A DNA stretch of 24,199 bases, taken from positions 1 through 24,199 of the forward strand of contig JBDLTZ010000236.1 of NCBI GenBank assembly GCA_039805565.1, read 5' to 3'. Of this stretch, positions 6,334-12,973 are shown piece after piece; position 1 is the stretch's first letter, and the number at the start of each line of letters is the position of its first letter. The stretch is from CALJIC01 sp039805565. GTDB lineage: Bacteria > Chloroflexota > Chloroflexia > Chloroflexales > Roseiflexaceae. The position numbers and the translations under genes were made by a program. Under the pieces are notes generated by a model. It was not told where the DNA came from and did not search any database. It saw only the letters and a program-made list of their open reading frames with translations.

Positions 6334-7554
6334 CTAGGACCTCCGGCTACCGACGGCTGCATCCAAACCAGGCGCGTAGAGCAGCGGCCGCTCGGGAAAA
6401 GCTTCGTCCGTGGCCCGTCGTCGGTCGTCGGTCGCCCCCGCCAGCAGCTCCTCCGCCGCCGCCGCCACCTGCTCGGGGTCCACCCGCAGCAGGCAGGCGT
6501 GGTCGGTCGGGCACTCCTTGCTGTAGCAGATGCGGCAGGGGACCTCGTGGTACAGCAGCCGATGCGGCACGCGCCAGGGGTGCCACTGGCTCGGCTGGTT
6601 CGTCAGCGCGAACGGCACTGCCACGGGCGTCTTGCGGGCGGCGGCGATGTGCATCGGCCCGGTGTTGTTGGTCAGCACCAGGTCGGCCGCGTCGATCAGC
6701 GCACAGAGCTCGGCGAACGAGAGCGCGCCGGCCAGGGCGTGCGCCGGTCGCCGCATCGCCGATCGCACCCGCTCCGCCAGCGGCCGCTCCTCCTCGGAGC
6801 CGGTGATCGCCACGGTGGCTCCCAGACGCTCCACGAGCAGGTCGGCCGCCCGCGCGAACAGCTCGGCGGGGTAGGTGCGCGCGGCCATTGAGCAGCCGGG
6901 GTGCAGCACCACCAGGGGAGCCGTGAGCCATGAGCCGTGGGCCGTGAGAGCTGGGAGCCCGACACTCACGAGCCGCTGCTCAAGACTCGCGCGCGCCTCG
7001 GCCGGCGGCGCGAGCACGAGGTCCGGCTCGGGGTTGGCCATGCCCACCGCGCCCACGAGGTCCAGGCAGCGCAGCACCTCGTGCCGCATATCCTCGGGGG
7101 GCTGGTGGCGGTAGGTGTGGGTCAGCAGCGAGCCCAGGCCCCCGCCGGCCGCGCCGAGGCGCAGCGGGATGCCCGCGGTGTAGCAGAGGTACGCCGAGGC
7201 CATCGGGCTCTGGCGCAGCGCGGTGAAGATCACGGCGGCGTCGAAGCCGCGCCCGCGCAGCTCCTCGGCCACCCGCCGCTCACGCTCGAGGTCCTGCGGC
7301 AGCCGCTGCCAGGGGTCCATCCAGGGTGCCTGGTAGACGATCACGTCGTCGATGTCGGGGTTAAGGCGCGCGGCCTGGGCGCCGGCCGGGCTCGCCAGCA
7401 AGGTGATCGACGCCTCCGGGATGGCGTGGCGTACCGCACGGATAGCAGGCGAGGTCACCAGCACGTCGCCAAGGTTGTCGAGCCGCACGGCCAGGATGCG
7501 GCGCGCGGCACGCCACTCCGCCGGTATCTCGTGCTGTGCTGTGCTGTCGCTCAC
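6334..7554 (-). CDS. Family 9 glycosyltransferase with four-cysteine motif (paralogue 1), first gene of the run
   Basis: The 406-residue protein begins at a GTG codon with only a weak, close GGAG site; no better in-frame start is seen. It shows ILAVRLDNLGDVLVTSPAIRAV (residues 20-41), VVLHPGCSMAARTYPAELF, VLTNNTGPMHIAAARKTP and the cysteine motif PCRICYSKECPTDHACL. Two repeat insertions are visible. One is a heptamer array at 6919-6946, encoding PALTAHGSWLTAPL just before the conserved LHPG strand. The other is a C-terminal tail at residues 373-406 (ATDDRRRATDE...AVGSRRS). It heads the glycosyltransferase transcript; a palindrome-rich leader lies upstream. Confidence 0.88.
   Translation of the reverse strand: MSDSTAQHEIPAEWRAARRILAVRLDNLGDVLVTSPAIRAVRHAIPEASITLLASPAGAQAARLNPDIDDVIVYQAPWMDPWQRLPQDLERERRVAEELRGRGFDAAVIFTALRQSPMASAYLCYTAGIPLRLGAAGGGLGSLLTHTYRHQPPEDMRHEVLRCLDLVGAVGMANPEPDLVLAPPAEARASLEQRLVSVGLPALTAHGSWLTAPLVVLHPGCSMAARTYPAELFARAADLLVERLGATVAITGSEEERPLAERVRSAMRRPAHALAGALSFAELCALIDAADLVLTNNTGPMHIAAARKTPVAVPFALTNQPSQWHPWRVPHRLLYHEVPCRICYSKECPTDHACLLRVDPEQVAAAAEELLAGATDDRRRATDEAFPERPLLYAPGLDAAVGSRRS
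6405..6432. repeat. Heptamer array in the 3' end of a GT9 gene
   Basis: Four heptamers, CGTCCGT, GGCCCGT, CGTCGGT and CGTCGGT, are followed by a degenerate CGCCCCC. They encode the ATDDRRRATDE part of the protein tail. A weak partner in the opposite sense (CTACCGACGG) lies near 6347-6356, close to the stop codon at 6334. The inverted-pair layout seen at the other two sites may therefore also be present here, with a longer spacer. Confidence 0.65.
6919..6946. repeat. Heptamer array inside a GT9 coding region
   Basis: AGCCGTG, AGCCATG, AGCCGTG and GGCCGTG follow directly, with degenerate units (AGAGCTG, GGAGCCC) after them. On the coding (minus) strand they read as CACGGCT-type units encoding LTAHGSWLTA. 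The array interrupts the link between the two Rossmann domains, where the paralogue at 5253 has only a short connector. Confidence 0.7.
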
Positions 7555-7737
7555 CGCTCCCTCGCTGACGCCGCTACCGACGCCCCACGCCCGCCGGCAC
7601 GTAACACGGCGGGCATCCTCTCATGGGTATCGTAGCGTGCGAGGGCCGTAAATTCATTGGGCGAATGCCCACAGAACATGCGCGCGACCGATCGGTCGTT
7701 GTGCAAATGCACAACCGGCTGGGCGCAGAAAACCGCT
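7555..7737. promoter_or_regulatory. Palindrome-rich leader upstream of the glycosyltransferase run
   Basis: Several dyads sit upstream of the GTG at 7554. CGACCGATCGGTCG at 7685-7698 is a perfect 14-bp palindrome. GTTGTGCA-AA-TGCACAAC at 7698-7715 is a perfect 8-bp inverted repeat. GCCCGCCG/CGGCGGGC at 7589-7596 and 7607-7614 would form an 8-bp hairpin in the 5' leader. A -10-like TACGAT (minus strand, about 7629-7634) is present but no good -35 box, so the promoter is uncertain. The two abutting palindromes look like operators; their regulator is unknown. Confidence 0.5.
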
Positions 7738-7766
7738 GGCCTGATGCTCCTTGAAAGCATCAGGCC
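7738..7766 (-). terminator. Hairpin terminator after the GH3 operon
   Basis: GGCCTGATGCT (7738-7748) and AGCATCAGGCC (7756-7766) form a perfect 11-bp stem with a 7-base loop. On the minus strand the stem is followed within five bases by TTTT. It lies about 60 bp beyond the GH3 stop codon and would separate the carbohydrate operon from the glycosyltransferase run. Confidence 0.7.
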
Positions 7767-7827
7767 GGCGGCGAAGCTCCCCTTCTCCCGCGGCAGGGAG
7801 AGGGTTCCATGGGGTACGGGCTGTAGT

Positions 7828-10212
7828 CTACACCCCCGACGTGCTCACGGTGGTCGCCACGATCTCGCGCTGGAGGTACTCGGCCACCTCGCCGCCCAGG
7901 GTCACCACCTGCTCGGCGCGGATGTCTGCCGATGAGGCGCCGACGCCGAACCAGAACGCGCCCGGCTCAACCACGAAGCGCATCTTCGGGTCGTAGAACG
8001 CCAGCCGCGAGGGGTGGACGGTGAAGGTGACCGTCTGCGCCTCGCCCGGCTGAAGCGCCACGCGCGCAAAGCCGGTCAGCATGCGGTCCGGCCGCGCCAC
8101 CGAGGCCACCAGGTCCTGCGCGTAGAGCTGCACCACCTCGTCGCCGGCCCGCTCGCCGCTGTTGCACACCACCACCGCGATCTCGACGGCGTCACGCGTC
8201 GTCCCGGCGCGCGCCGCGAGCCCCTCGTAGGTGAAGCTGGTGTAGCTCAGGCCGTGCCCAAAGGGGAACAGCGGCGTGGACGGGCTATCGACGTAGTCAC
8301 CGAAGAACATCGCGCGGTCGCCGCCGGCCCGTGTGCGGCCGTAGACCGGCACCTGGCCCACCGAGCGCGGCAGGGTGACCGGCAAGCGGCCGCTGGGCGA
8401 CACCGCGCCCGTCAGCACATCGGCCAGACCGCTGCCGCCCTCCTCGCCGGGGGGGAACAGGTAGACCAGCGCGTTGGCCTGCGCCGCCACCTGCTCGAGT
8501 GTGTGGACCCGCCCGCTCAGCACCACCACCACCAGCGGCGTGCCGGTGGCCGCCACGGCCGCCACGAGCTCGCCCTGTACGCCGGTCAGGTCCAGGCCAA
8601 CCGAGTCATTGCCCTCGCCCACGGTGACCGGGCGGTGCAGCCCGCTCTTGCCCGCCACCACCACCACCGCCACCTCGGCCGCGCGCGCCGCCTCGACGGC
8701 CGCCGCGAAGCCCGAGCGGTCGTCGCCGAGCACCTCGCACCCCTTGGCGTGCAGCAGTTCGGCGCCCGCGCCCAGGGCGGCGCGCAGGCCGGCCAGCGGC
8801 GTGACGTGCTCAGTGTAGTGCGGCCCGGGGGCGTAGGCCCCGCCGGCCTGCGGCGTGAAGTCCTCGGCGCCGATCAGGTTATCGTCGGCGGCCGGCTGCT
8901 TCTCCTTCAGGTAGATGATCTCCAGGTGCGTCGCGTAGTGGTAGTCGCCCTGGAGCAGCCGCCGGTCGTTGGCGCCGGGGCCGATCACCGCGATGCGCTT
9001 CAGCCCCGGCTTGAGCGGCAGGACGCCGTCGTTGCTCAGCAGCACAGCCGACTCCGCCGCGGCCTGGCGCGCGAGCGCCCGCTGCGCCGGGGTCTCGAAG
9101 TGCGAGTCGACCGCATCGGCATCCACATACGGCTGCTCGAACAGGCCAAGCTGAAACTTCATGCTCAGCACGCGCCGCACCGCCGTGTCCACCACCTCCA
9201 CGGGCAGCCGCCCGGCCTCCACCTCGGCCTTCAGCGGCGCGCCGTAGTAGTCGGTCGAGGGCAGCTCCATGTCGAGCCCGGCCGCCAGCGCCAGCGCCGC
9301 CGCCGCGCCCTTGTCGGCGGCCACGCGGTGGAAGCGCACCAGCTGCGGCACCGACCAGTAGTCGGCCACCACGGCCCCCTGGAAGCCCAGCTCGCCGCGC
9401 AGCAGGTCGGTGAGGATCGCCCGGCTGCCCGCACACGGCTCGCCGTCCACCGAGGCGTACGAGTTCATGATCGCGGCCAGGCCGCCGTCGCGGATGGCGG
9501 CCGCGAACGGCTCGGCGTAGACCTCGCGCAGCTCGCGCGGGCCCATCTGCACCGGGTTCCAGTTGCGCCCGCCCTCAGACATCGCGTAGCCGAGGAAGTG
9601 CTTGCCCGTAGCCGCCACGCCCTGGCGCAGGTCGTCGGACTGGAGGCCGCGCACGTAGGCCGTGCCGATCGTGCCGCACAGCACCGGGTCCTCGCCGTAG
9701 GTCTCCTCCACGCGCCCCCAGCGCGGGTCACGCGCGACGTCGAGCACCGGGGCCAGGCCCAGGCGCGCGCCCACCGCCACCATCTGCTCGCGGATCACAT
9801 CGGCCACCTGCTGCACCAGCGCGGGATTCCAGGTAGCACCCAGGCCGATCCCGTGCGGGAAGGTCGTGGCGTCGCGCGCGGTGTAGCCGCCCACCGACTC
9901 CTCGTGCACGAAGATCGGGATGCCCAGCCGGGTGCGCTCGAGCGCGACGCGCTGGATGGCGTTCATCAGCTCGGCGCTCTCACGCGGGCGCAGGCCGGTG
10001 GACGCACCGATGCGCGTGACCTGCCCGACGCCGTGCGGCATGCGCGAGGCGGCGTAGTCGGCGTCGAAGTGGTCCTTCTGAATCAGCGCGGTGCTCCAGA
10101 GGCAGCCGAGCTGGCCGACCTTCTCGTCCAGCGTCATCCGCCCCAGCAGGTCCTCGACGCGCTCCGTAACTGGCAGGGACGGGTCGCGGTAGCGCGCGGT
10201 TGTGTCAGACAT
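7828..10212 (-). CDS. Glycoside hydrolase family 3 (beta-glucosidase/beta-xylosidase-like)
   Basis: The 794-residue protein has the GH3 layout. An N-terminal TIM-barrel domain has DPRWGRVEETYGEDP and GKHFLGYA (substrate-binding Lys-His). The nucleophile region is VVADYWS with Asp284. Next come an alpha/beta domain (KRIAVIGPGANDR...) and a C-terminal fibronectin-III-like domain (GDEVVQLYAQD...). Family members release glucose, xylose or arabinose from the non-reducing ends of oligosaccharides. No signal peptide is seen, so it probably acts in the cytoplasm on sugars imported by the neighbouring transporter. The start at 10212 has AAGGAG seven bases upstream and is one base after the preceding stop, indicating translational coupling. 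The same frame is open upstream to 10434, but only as an antisense-like shadow of the preceding gene. Substrate cannot be fixed from sequence. Confidence 0.93.
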   Translation of the reverse strand: MSDTTARYRDPSLPVTERVEDLLGRMTLDEKVGQLGCLWSTALIQKDHFDADYAASRMPHGVGQVTRIGASTGLRPRESAELMNAIQRVALERTRLGIPIFVHEESVGGYTARDATTFPHGIGLGATWNPALVQQVADVIREQMVAVGARLGLAPVLDVARDPRWGRVEETYGEDPVLCGTIGTAYVRGLQSDDLRQGVAATGKHFLGYAMSEGGRNWNPVQMGPRELREVYAEPFAAAIRDGGLAAIMNSYASVDGEPCAGSRAILTDLLRGELGFQGAVVADYWSVPQLVRFHRVAADKGAAAALALAAGLDMELPSTDYYGAPLKAEVEAGRLPVEVVDTAVRRVLSMKFQLGLFEQPYVDADAVDSHFETPAQRALARQAAAESAVLLSNDGVLPLKPGLKRIAVIGPGANDRRLLQGDYHYATHLEIIYLKEKQPAADDNLIGAEDFTPQAGGAYAPGPHYTEHVTPLAGLRAALGAGAELLHAKGCEVLGDDRSGFAAAVEAARAAEVAVVVVAGKSGLHRPVTVGEGNDSVGLDLTGVQGELVAAVAATGTPLVVVVLSGRVHTLEQVAAQANALVYLFPPGEEGGSGLADVLTGAVSPSGRLPVTLPRSVGQVPVYGRTRAGGDRAMFFGDYVDSPSTPLFPFGHGLSYTSFTYEGLAARAGTTRDAVEIAVVVCNSGERAGDEVVQLYAQDLVASVARPDRMLTGFARVALQPGEAQTVTFTVHPSRLAFYDPKMRFVVEPGAFWFGVGASSADIRAEQVVTLGGEVAEYLQREIVATTVSTSGV

Positions 10213-10213
10213 C

Positions 10214-10960
10214 TCAGTGCTCCTTGGCGGTGAGCGCGGCGCCCGCCGCCGGGTGGTCGCTGCCCTCGGCGAGCAGCGCGCTCGCGGCGTTGACCAGGAA
10301 AATGTGCATGGTGCCGACGTCGACGACGTACTCGTTCTGGCCCCAGAAGCCGGAGCGCCCGGCCGGGAGCAGGCTGCGGAGCACGAACCAGCCGTTCTGC
10401 ACGGTGTTGCGCCCGTCGAACAGCGCGATCTCACCCTCGTTGGCGCGCACCGACACGCAGCGGGTAGAGTCCTCGGGGGCCAGCACGAAGCCGCACCCGC
10501 CAGCGATCGGCCCCGGCTCGCCGGCGCGCACCATCGGCCCGCTCCGGTGGCGCGGGAGCACGGCCGGGTGCCCGTCCACCAGGTAGCCCTTGCCAGAGTA
10601 CGCCGAGGGCAGGAACTCCAGGTTGAGGCCCGCGCGGCCCATTAGCTCGGGCGGGAGCGGCTGCTCCACATCGACGCTCAGGAGCACGCCGTCGGCCTGA
10701 GCCTGCACGTCGATCATGGAGGCCAGGCCGAGCTCGGGGTACGCCGGGCGGGTCTCGACGCAGCCGGCCCGGGCGTCCACTGTGCGGCCCACCAGGTCCC
10801 GGACGCGGGCCCACTGGCCGGGGGTGGGGCTCAGGCGCACGGCGCCGTTAGCTGCAATGCGGACCTCGTGGTGGATGATCTCGACGCCACTGATCTTCGC
10901 GTCGCTGAAGGTGCCGTCGTACCAGTTGCTGAACGCGAGGATACTAGAGACCACGGGCAT
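10214..10960 (-). CDS. Unidentified beta-rich protein of the sugar operon, probably 5'-frameshifted
   Basis: The open frame gives 248 residues starting SSILAFSNWYDG, with no membrane segment or signal peptide. I do not recognise it firmly. The sequence resembles the N-terminal non-catalytic beta-sandwich modules attached to larger glycoside hydrolases (low confidence), and no catalytic domain follows. The ATG at 10960 has no ribosome binding site. The true start is probably ATG 11000, sixteen bases after the permease stop and preceded by GGAG; that frame (MELTLNDLRAFDARG) runs into a TAG at 10946-10944. Removing one base near 10948-10951 would join it to this frame as ...DARGSSILAF. It sits between the ABC permeases and the GH3 enzyme, so a role in handling the same oligosaccharide is likely. 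Confidence 0.65.
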   Translation of the reverse strand: MPVVSSILAFSNWYDGTFSDAKISGVEIIHHEVRIAANGAVRLSPTPGQWARVRDLVGRTVDARAGCVETRPAYPELGLASMIDVQAQADGVLLSVDVEQPLPPELMGRAGLNLEFLPSAYSGKGYLVDGHPAVLPRHRSGPMVRAGEPGPIAGGCGFVLAPEDSTRCVSVRANEGEIALFDGRNTVQNGWFVLRSLLPAGRSGFWGQNEYVVDVGTMHIFLVNAASALLAEGSDHPAAGAALTAKEH

Positions 10961-11000
10961 CGAACGCGCGGAGGTCGTTGAGTGTGAGTTCCATAGTCAT
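10944..11000 (-). pseudogene. Out-of-frame 5' start fragment of the unidentified operon gene
   Basis: ATGACTATGGAACTC at 11000 has GGAG six bases upstream and encodes eighteen codons (MTMELTLNDLRAFDARGL) before TAG. The downstream open frame is shifted by one base. The good ribosome binding site here, and its absence at the downstream ATG, suggest that this fragment is the real 5' end, split from the gene by a one-base insertion or a sequencing error in GGTCTCTAGT. Confidence 0.6.
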
Positions 11001-11016
11001 GCCAGGCTCCGCCGGG

Positions 11017-11871
11017 CTACCCCTTGACGGCCCCCGAGGTCAGGCCGGAGACGATCTGGCGCTCGGCCACGAGGTAGAACCCAATTGTTGGGACAAGGGC
11101 CAGCGAGACGAAGGCCAGCACGCGGTTCCACTCGGTCCCGAACTGGCCCTGGAACTGCTGGATGCCGAGCGGCAGTGTGTAGAGCTGCTCGCTGTTGAGC
11201 ACCAGCAGGGGCAAGAAGAAGTTGTTCCAGCTCGCCACCATCGTGAGCACCGTCACGGCGGCGAGCGCCGGGCGCATCAGCGGGATCAGGATGCGCACGA
11301 AGAAGCCCGCCGGCGTGCAGCCGTCGATCGCCGCCGCCTCGTCGAGCTCGCGCGGGATCCCGGTGAAGAAGCCGCGCAGAATGAGGATGTTGCCCGGCAA
11401 GCCGAAGGCGATCTGCGGCAGGATCACGCCCCACAGGCTGTCCACCAGGTTGGCCTGGCGCAGCGTGATATAGAGGGGCAGGATGGCCACGGCGATCGGG
11501 AACAGCAGGCCGAGCGTGAAGAAGTTGAACAGCACCTCGCGCCCGAGGAATTGCATGCGGGCGAAGACGAAGGCGGCCATGCTCGCCAGCGTCACCACCC
11601 CGGCCGCCGTCCCGCCCATCACCAGCACGCTGTTGAACAGCTGGCGCCAGAACGCGCCGCTCTGCAGCACGCTCGTGTAGTTCTCCCACACCCAGGCTCT
11701 GGGCAGCCCGAACGGGTGCAGCAGCAGGTCGGCGTTGGTCTTGAAGCCGTTCACCGCCGCCGCGATCAGCGGGATGAGCACAATCAGCGCGACGAGGCCG
11801 GCTACGAGGTACTGCAGCAGCGGGACGATCCGGCTCAGGGGAGTGGCGCCGCGCGCCTGAAGGGTTGTCAT
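11017..11871 (-). CDS. ABC sugar transporter permease, MalG/UgpE type
   Basis: The 284-residue membrane protein has about six hydrophobic segments. It carries the cytoplasmic EAA loop typical of carbohydrate (CUT1) permeases: ELDEAAAIDGCTPAGFF...IPLMRPAL, which docks on the ATPase. The start at 11871 has GGAG nine bases upstream and follows the partner permease by 19 bp. It would form a heterodimeric channel with the protein at 11891. No ATPase gene is present in the window. In CUT1 systems a shared MsmK/UgpC-type ATPase encoded elsewhere is common, so this transporter probably borrows one. Confidence 0.93.
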   Translation of the reverse strand: MTTLQARGATPLSRIVPLLQYLVAGLVALIVLIPLIAAAVNGFKTNADLLLHPFGLPRAWVWENYTSVLQSGAFWRQLFNSVLVMGGTAAGVVTLASMAAFVFARMQFLGREVLFNFFTLGLLFPIAVAILPLYITLRQANLVDSLWGVILPQIAFGLPGNILILRGFFTGIPRELDEAAAIDGCTPAGFFVRILIPLMRPALAAVTVLTMVASWNNFFLPLLVLNSEQLYTLPLGIQQFQGQFGTEWNRVLAFVSLALVPTIGFYLVAERQIVSGLTSGAVKG

Positions 11872-11890
11872 TGCCGTTGCTCCGTTCTGC

Positions 11891-12823
11891 CTACTCGAAG
11901 TCGCGCCGCATCGCCACGCGCTGGTAGATCAGCGAGAAGCTGAAGCAGATCACGAACATGATCACCGCGATCGCGCTGCCGTAGCCGAGCTGGAAGCGCT
12001 GGAAGCCGAACTTGTACAGGTAGGTCGCCATGGTGTCCGAGGCGCTCACCGGCCCGCCCTTGGTCATGATCCAGATCAGGTCGAAGAACTGCAGCGACCC
12101 GAGCACCGAGAGGTAGACCGAGAGCCGGATCGTGCCGCTCAGCAGCGGCAGGGTGATGTAGCGCAGCGACTGAAGCCGGCTGCAGCCGTCGATCGACGCG
12201 GCCTCCTCGATCTCCGCCGGGATGTTCTGCAGCCCGGCGATGTAGAGGATCATGTGGTAGCCGAAGAACTTCCAGGTGATCACCACGAACAGCGCGTACA
12301 GCACCGTGCTCGGCTCCGCCAGCAGCGCGGTCTTCGCGAGCCCCGGGTAGGCCGCCTGCAGCAGCGTGTTGACCAGGCCGCCCTCGGGCCGGTAGATGAA
12401 GCTCCAGATGACGCCGGTGATCACCTCGGAGAGCACGAACGGCAGGAAGAAGATCGTGCGGAGGAGCGCCCGGCCGCGGGTGAGCTCCCGGATCAGCAGG
12501 GCCAGCCCGAGCGACAGGGGCAGCTGAATGAGGAGCGACATCACGACGAGCTGGAGGTTGTTGCCCAGCGCGCCAATGAAGACGCGGTCGCCGAGGGCAC
12601 GGGCGTAGTTTGCCAGCCCGGTGAAGTTCTGCAGCGGGCCGAGGCCGTTCCAGCGGAAGAAGCTGTAGTATACCGCCTGGGCCACGGGCAGCAGCACCAG
12701 GCCGATGTAGATGAGCGCTGCCGGCAGCAAAAAGCCGGCGATCGTCGCGGCCTGGCCCCAGCGTACGCGCCCCCGCCGGGAGCTGGCGGTGCGCTCAGCC
12801 AGACGTGTGGAGGGCTGTGCCAT
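11891..12823 (-). CDS. ABC sugar transporter permease, MalF/UgpA type
   Basis: The 310-residue membrane protein has an N-terminal cytoplasmic basic segment, then about six membrane spans. Its EAA motif is EIEEAASIDGCSRLQSLRYITLPLL. It pairs with the permease at 11017. The ATG at 12823 has GAGG about seven bases upstream; that site lies in the loop of a small palindrome (12823-12838), which may tune translation. The gene is separated from the binding-protein gene by 150 bases containing a large hairpin. Confidence 0.93.
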   Translation of the reverse strand: MAQPSTRLAERTASSRRGRVRWGQAATIAGFLLPAALIYIGLVLLPVAQAVYYSFFRWNGLGPLQNFTGLANYARALGDRVFIGALGNNLQLVVMSLLIQLPLSLGLALLIRELTRGRALLRTIFFLPFVLSEVITGVIWSFIYRPEGGLVNTLLQAAYPGLAKTALLAEPSTVLYALFVVITWKFFGYHMILYIAGLQNIPAEIEEAASIDGCSRLQSLRYITLPLLSGTIRLSVYLSVLGSLQFFDLIWIMTKGGPVSASDTMATYLYKFGFQRFQLGYGSAIAVIMFVICFSFSLIYQRVAMRRDFE

Positions 12824-12838
12824 AGAAGACCTCTTCTA
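12823..12838 (-). promoter_or_regulatory. Small palindrome enclosing the permease ribosome binding site
   Basis: On the minus strand, TAGAAG-AGGT-CTTCTA forms a 6-bp stem whose 4-base loop holds the Shine-Dalgarno core; the last A is the first base of the start codon. It could keep the site exposed or partly closed. Function is inferred only from the arrangement. Confidence 0.4.
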
Positions 12839-12911
12839 GCGCGGCACAGCCCCGAGACCGTACAACGTGCCGCGCCATCGCGTCTACTTTAGTCAATCGG
12901 TCGGACGAGAT

Positions 12912-12948
12912 GAGGAGGGGCCGCGGGTGAACCCGAGGGCCCCTCCTC
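12912..12948 (-). terminator. Intercistronic hairpin between binding-protein and permease genes
   Basis: GAGGAGGGGCC (12912-12922) and GGCCCCTCCTC (12938-12948) form a perfect 11-bp stem. Inside it, GGGT-GA-ACCC makes a second short stem. No T run follows on the minus strand. This fits a partial terminator or mRNA-stabilising stem of the kind seen after malE in other sugar operons, giving more binding protein than permease. The rest of 12824-12973 shows nothing else. Confidence 0.65.
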
Positions 12949-12973
12949 GTGCGGCCGGGGATCGGCGACCGGA

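Noticed and set aside
8014..10233. Long open frame (739 codons) on the plus strand opposite the GH3 gene
   Set aside because: It is the antisense shadow of a clear GH3 enzyme in GC-rich DNA: His/Arg/Ala-rich, no recognisable domain, no ribosome binding site. The same applies to the long plus-strand frames opposite the glycosyltransferase genes (for example 4257-5555 and 732-1616).
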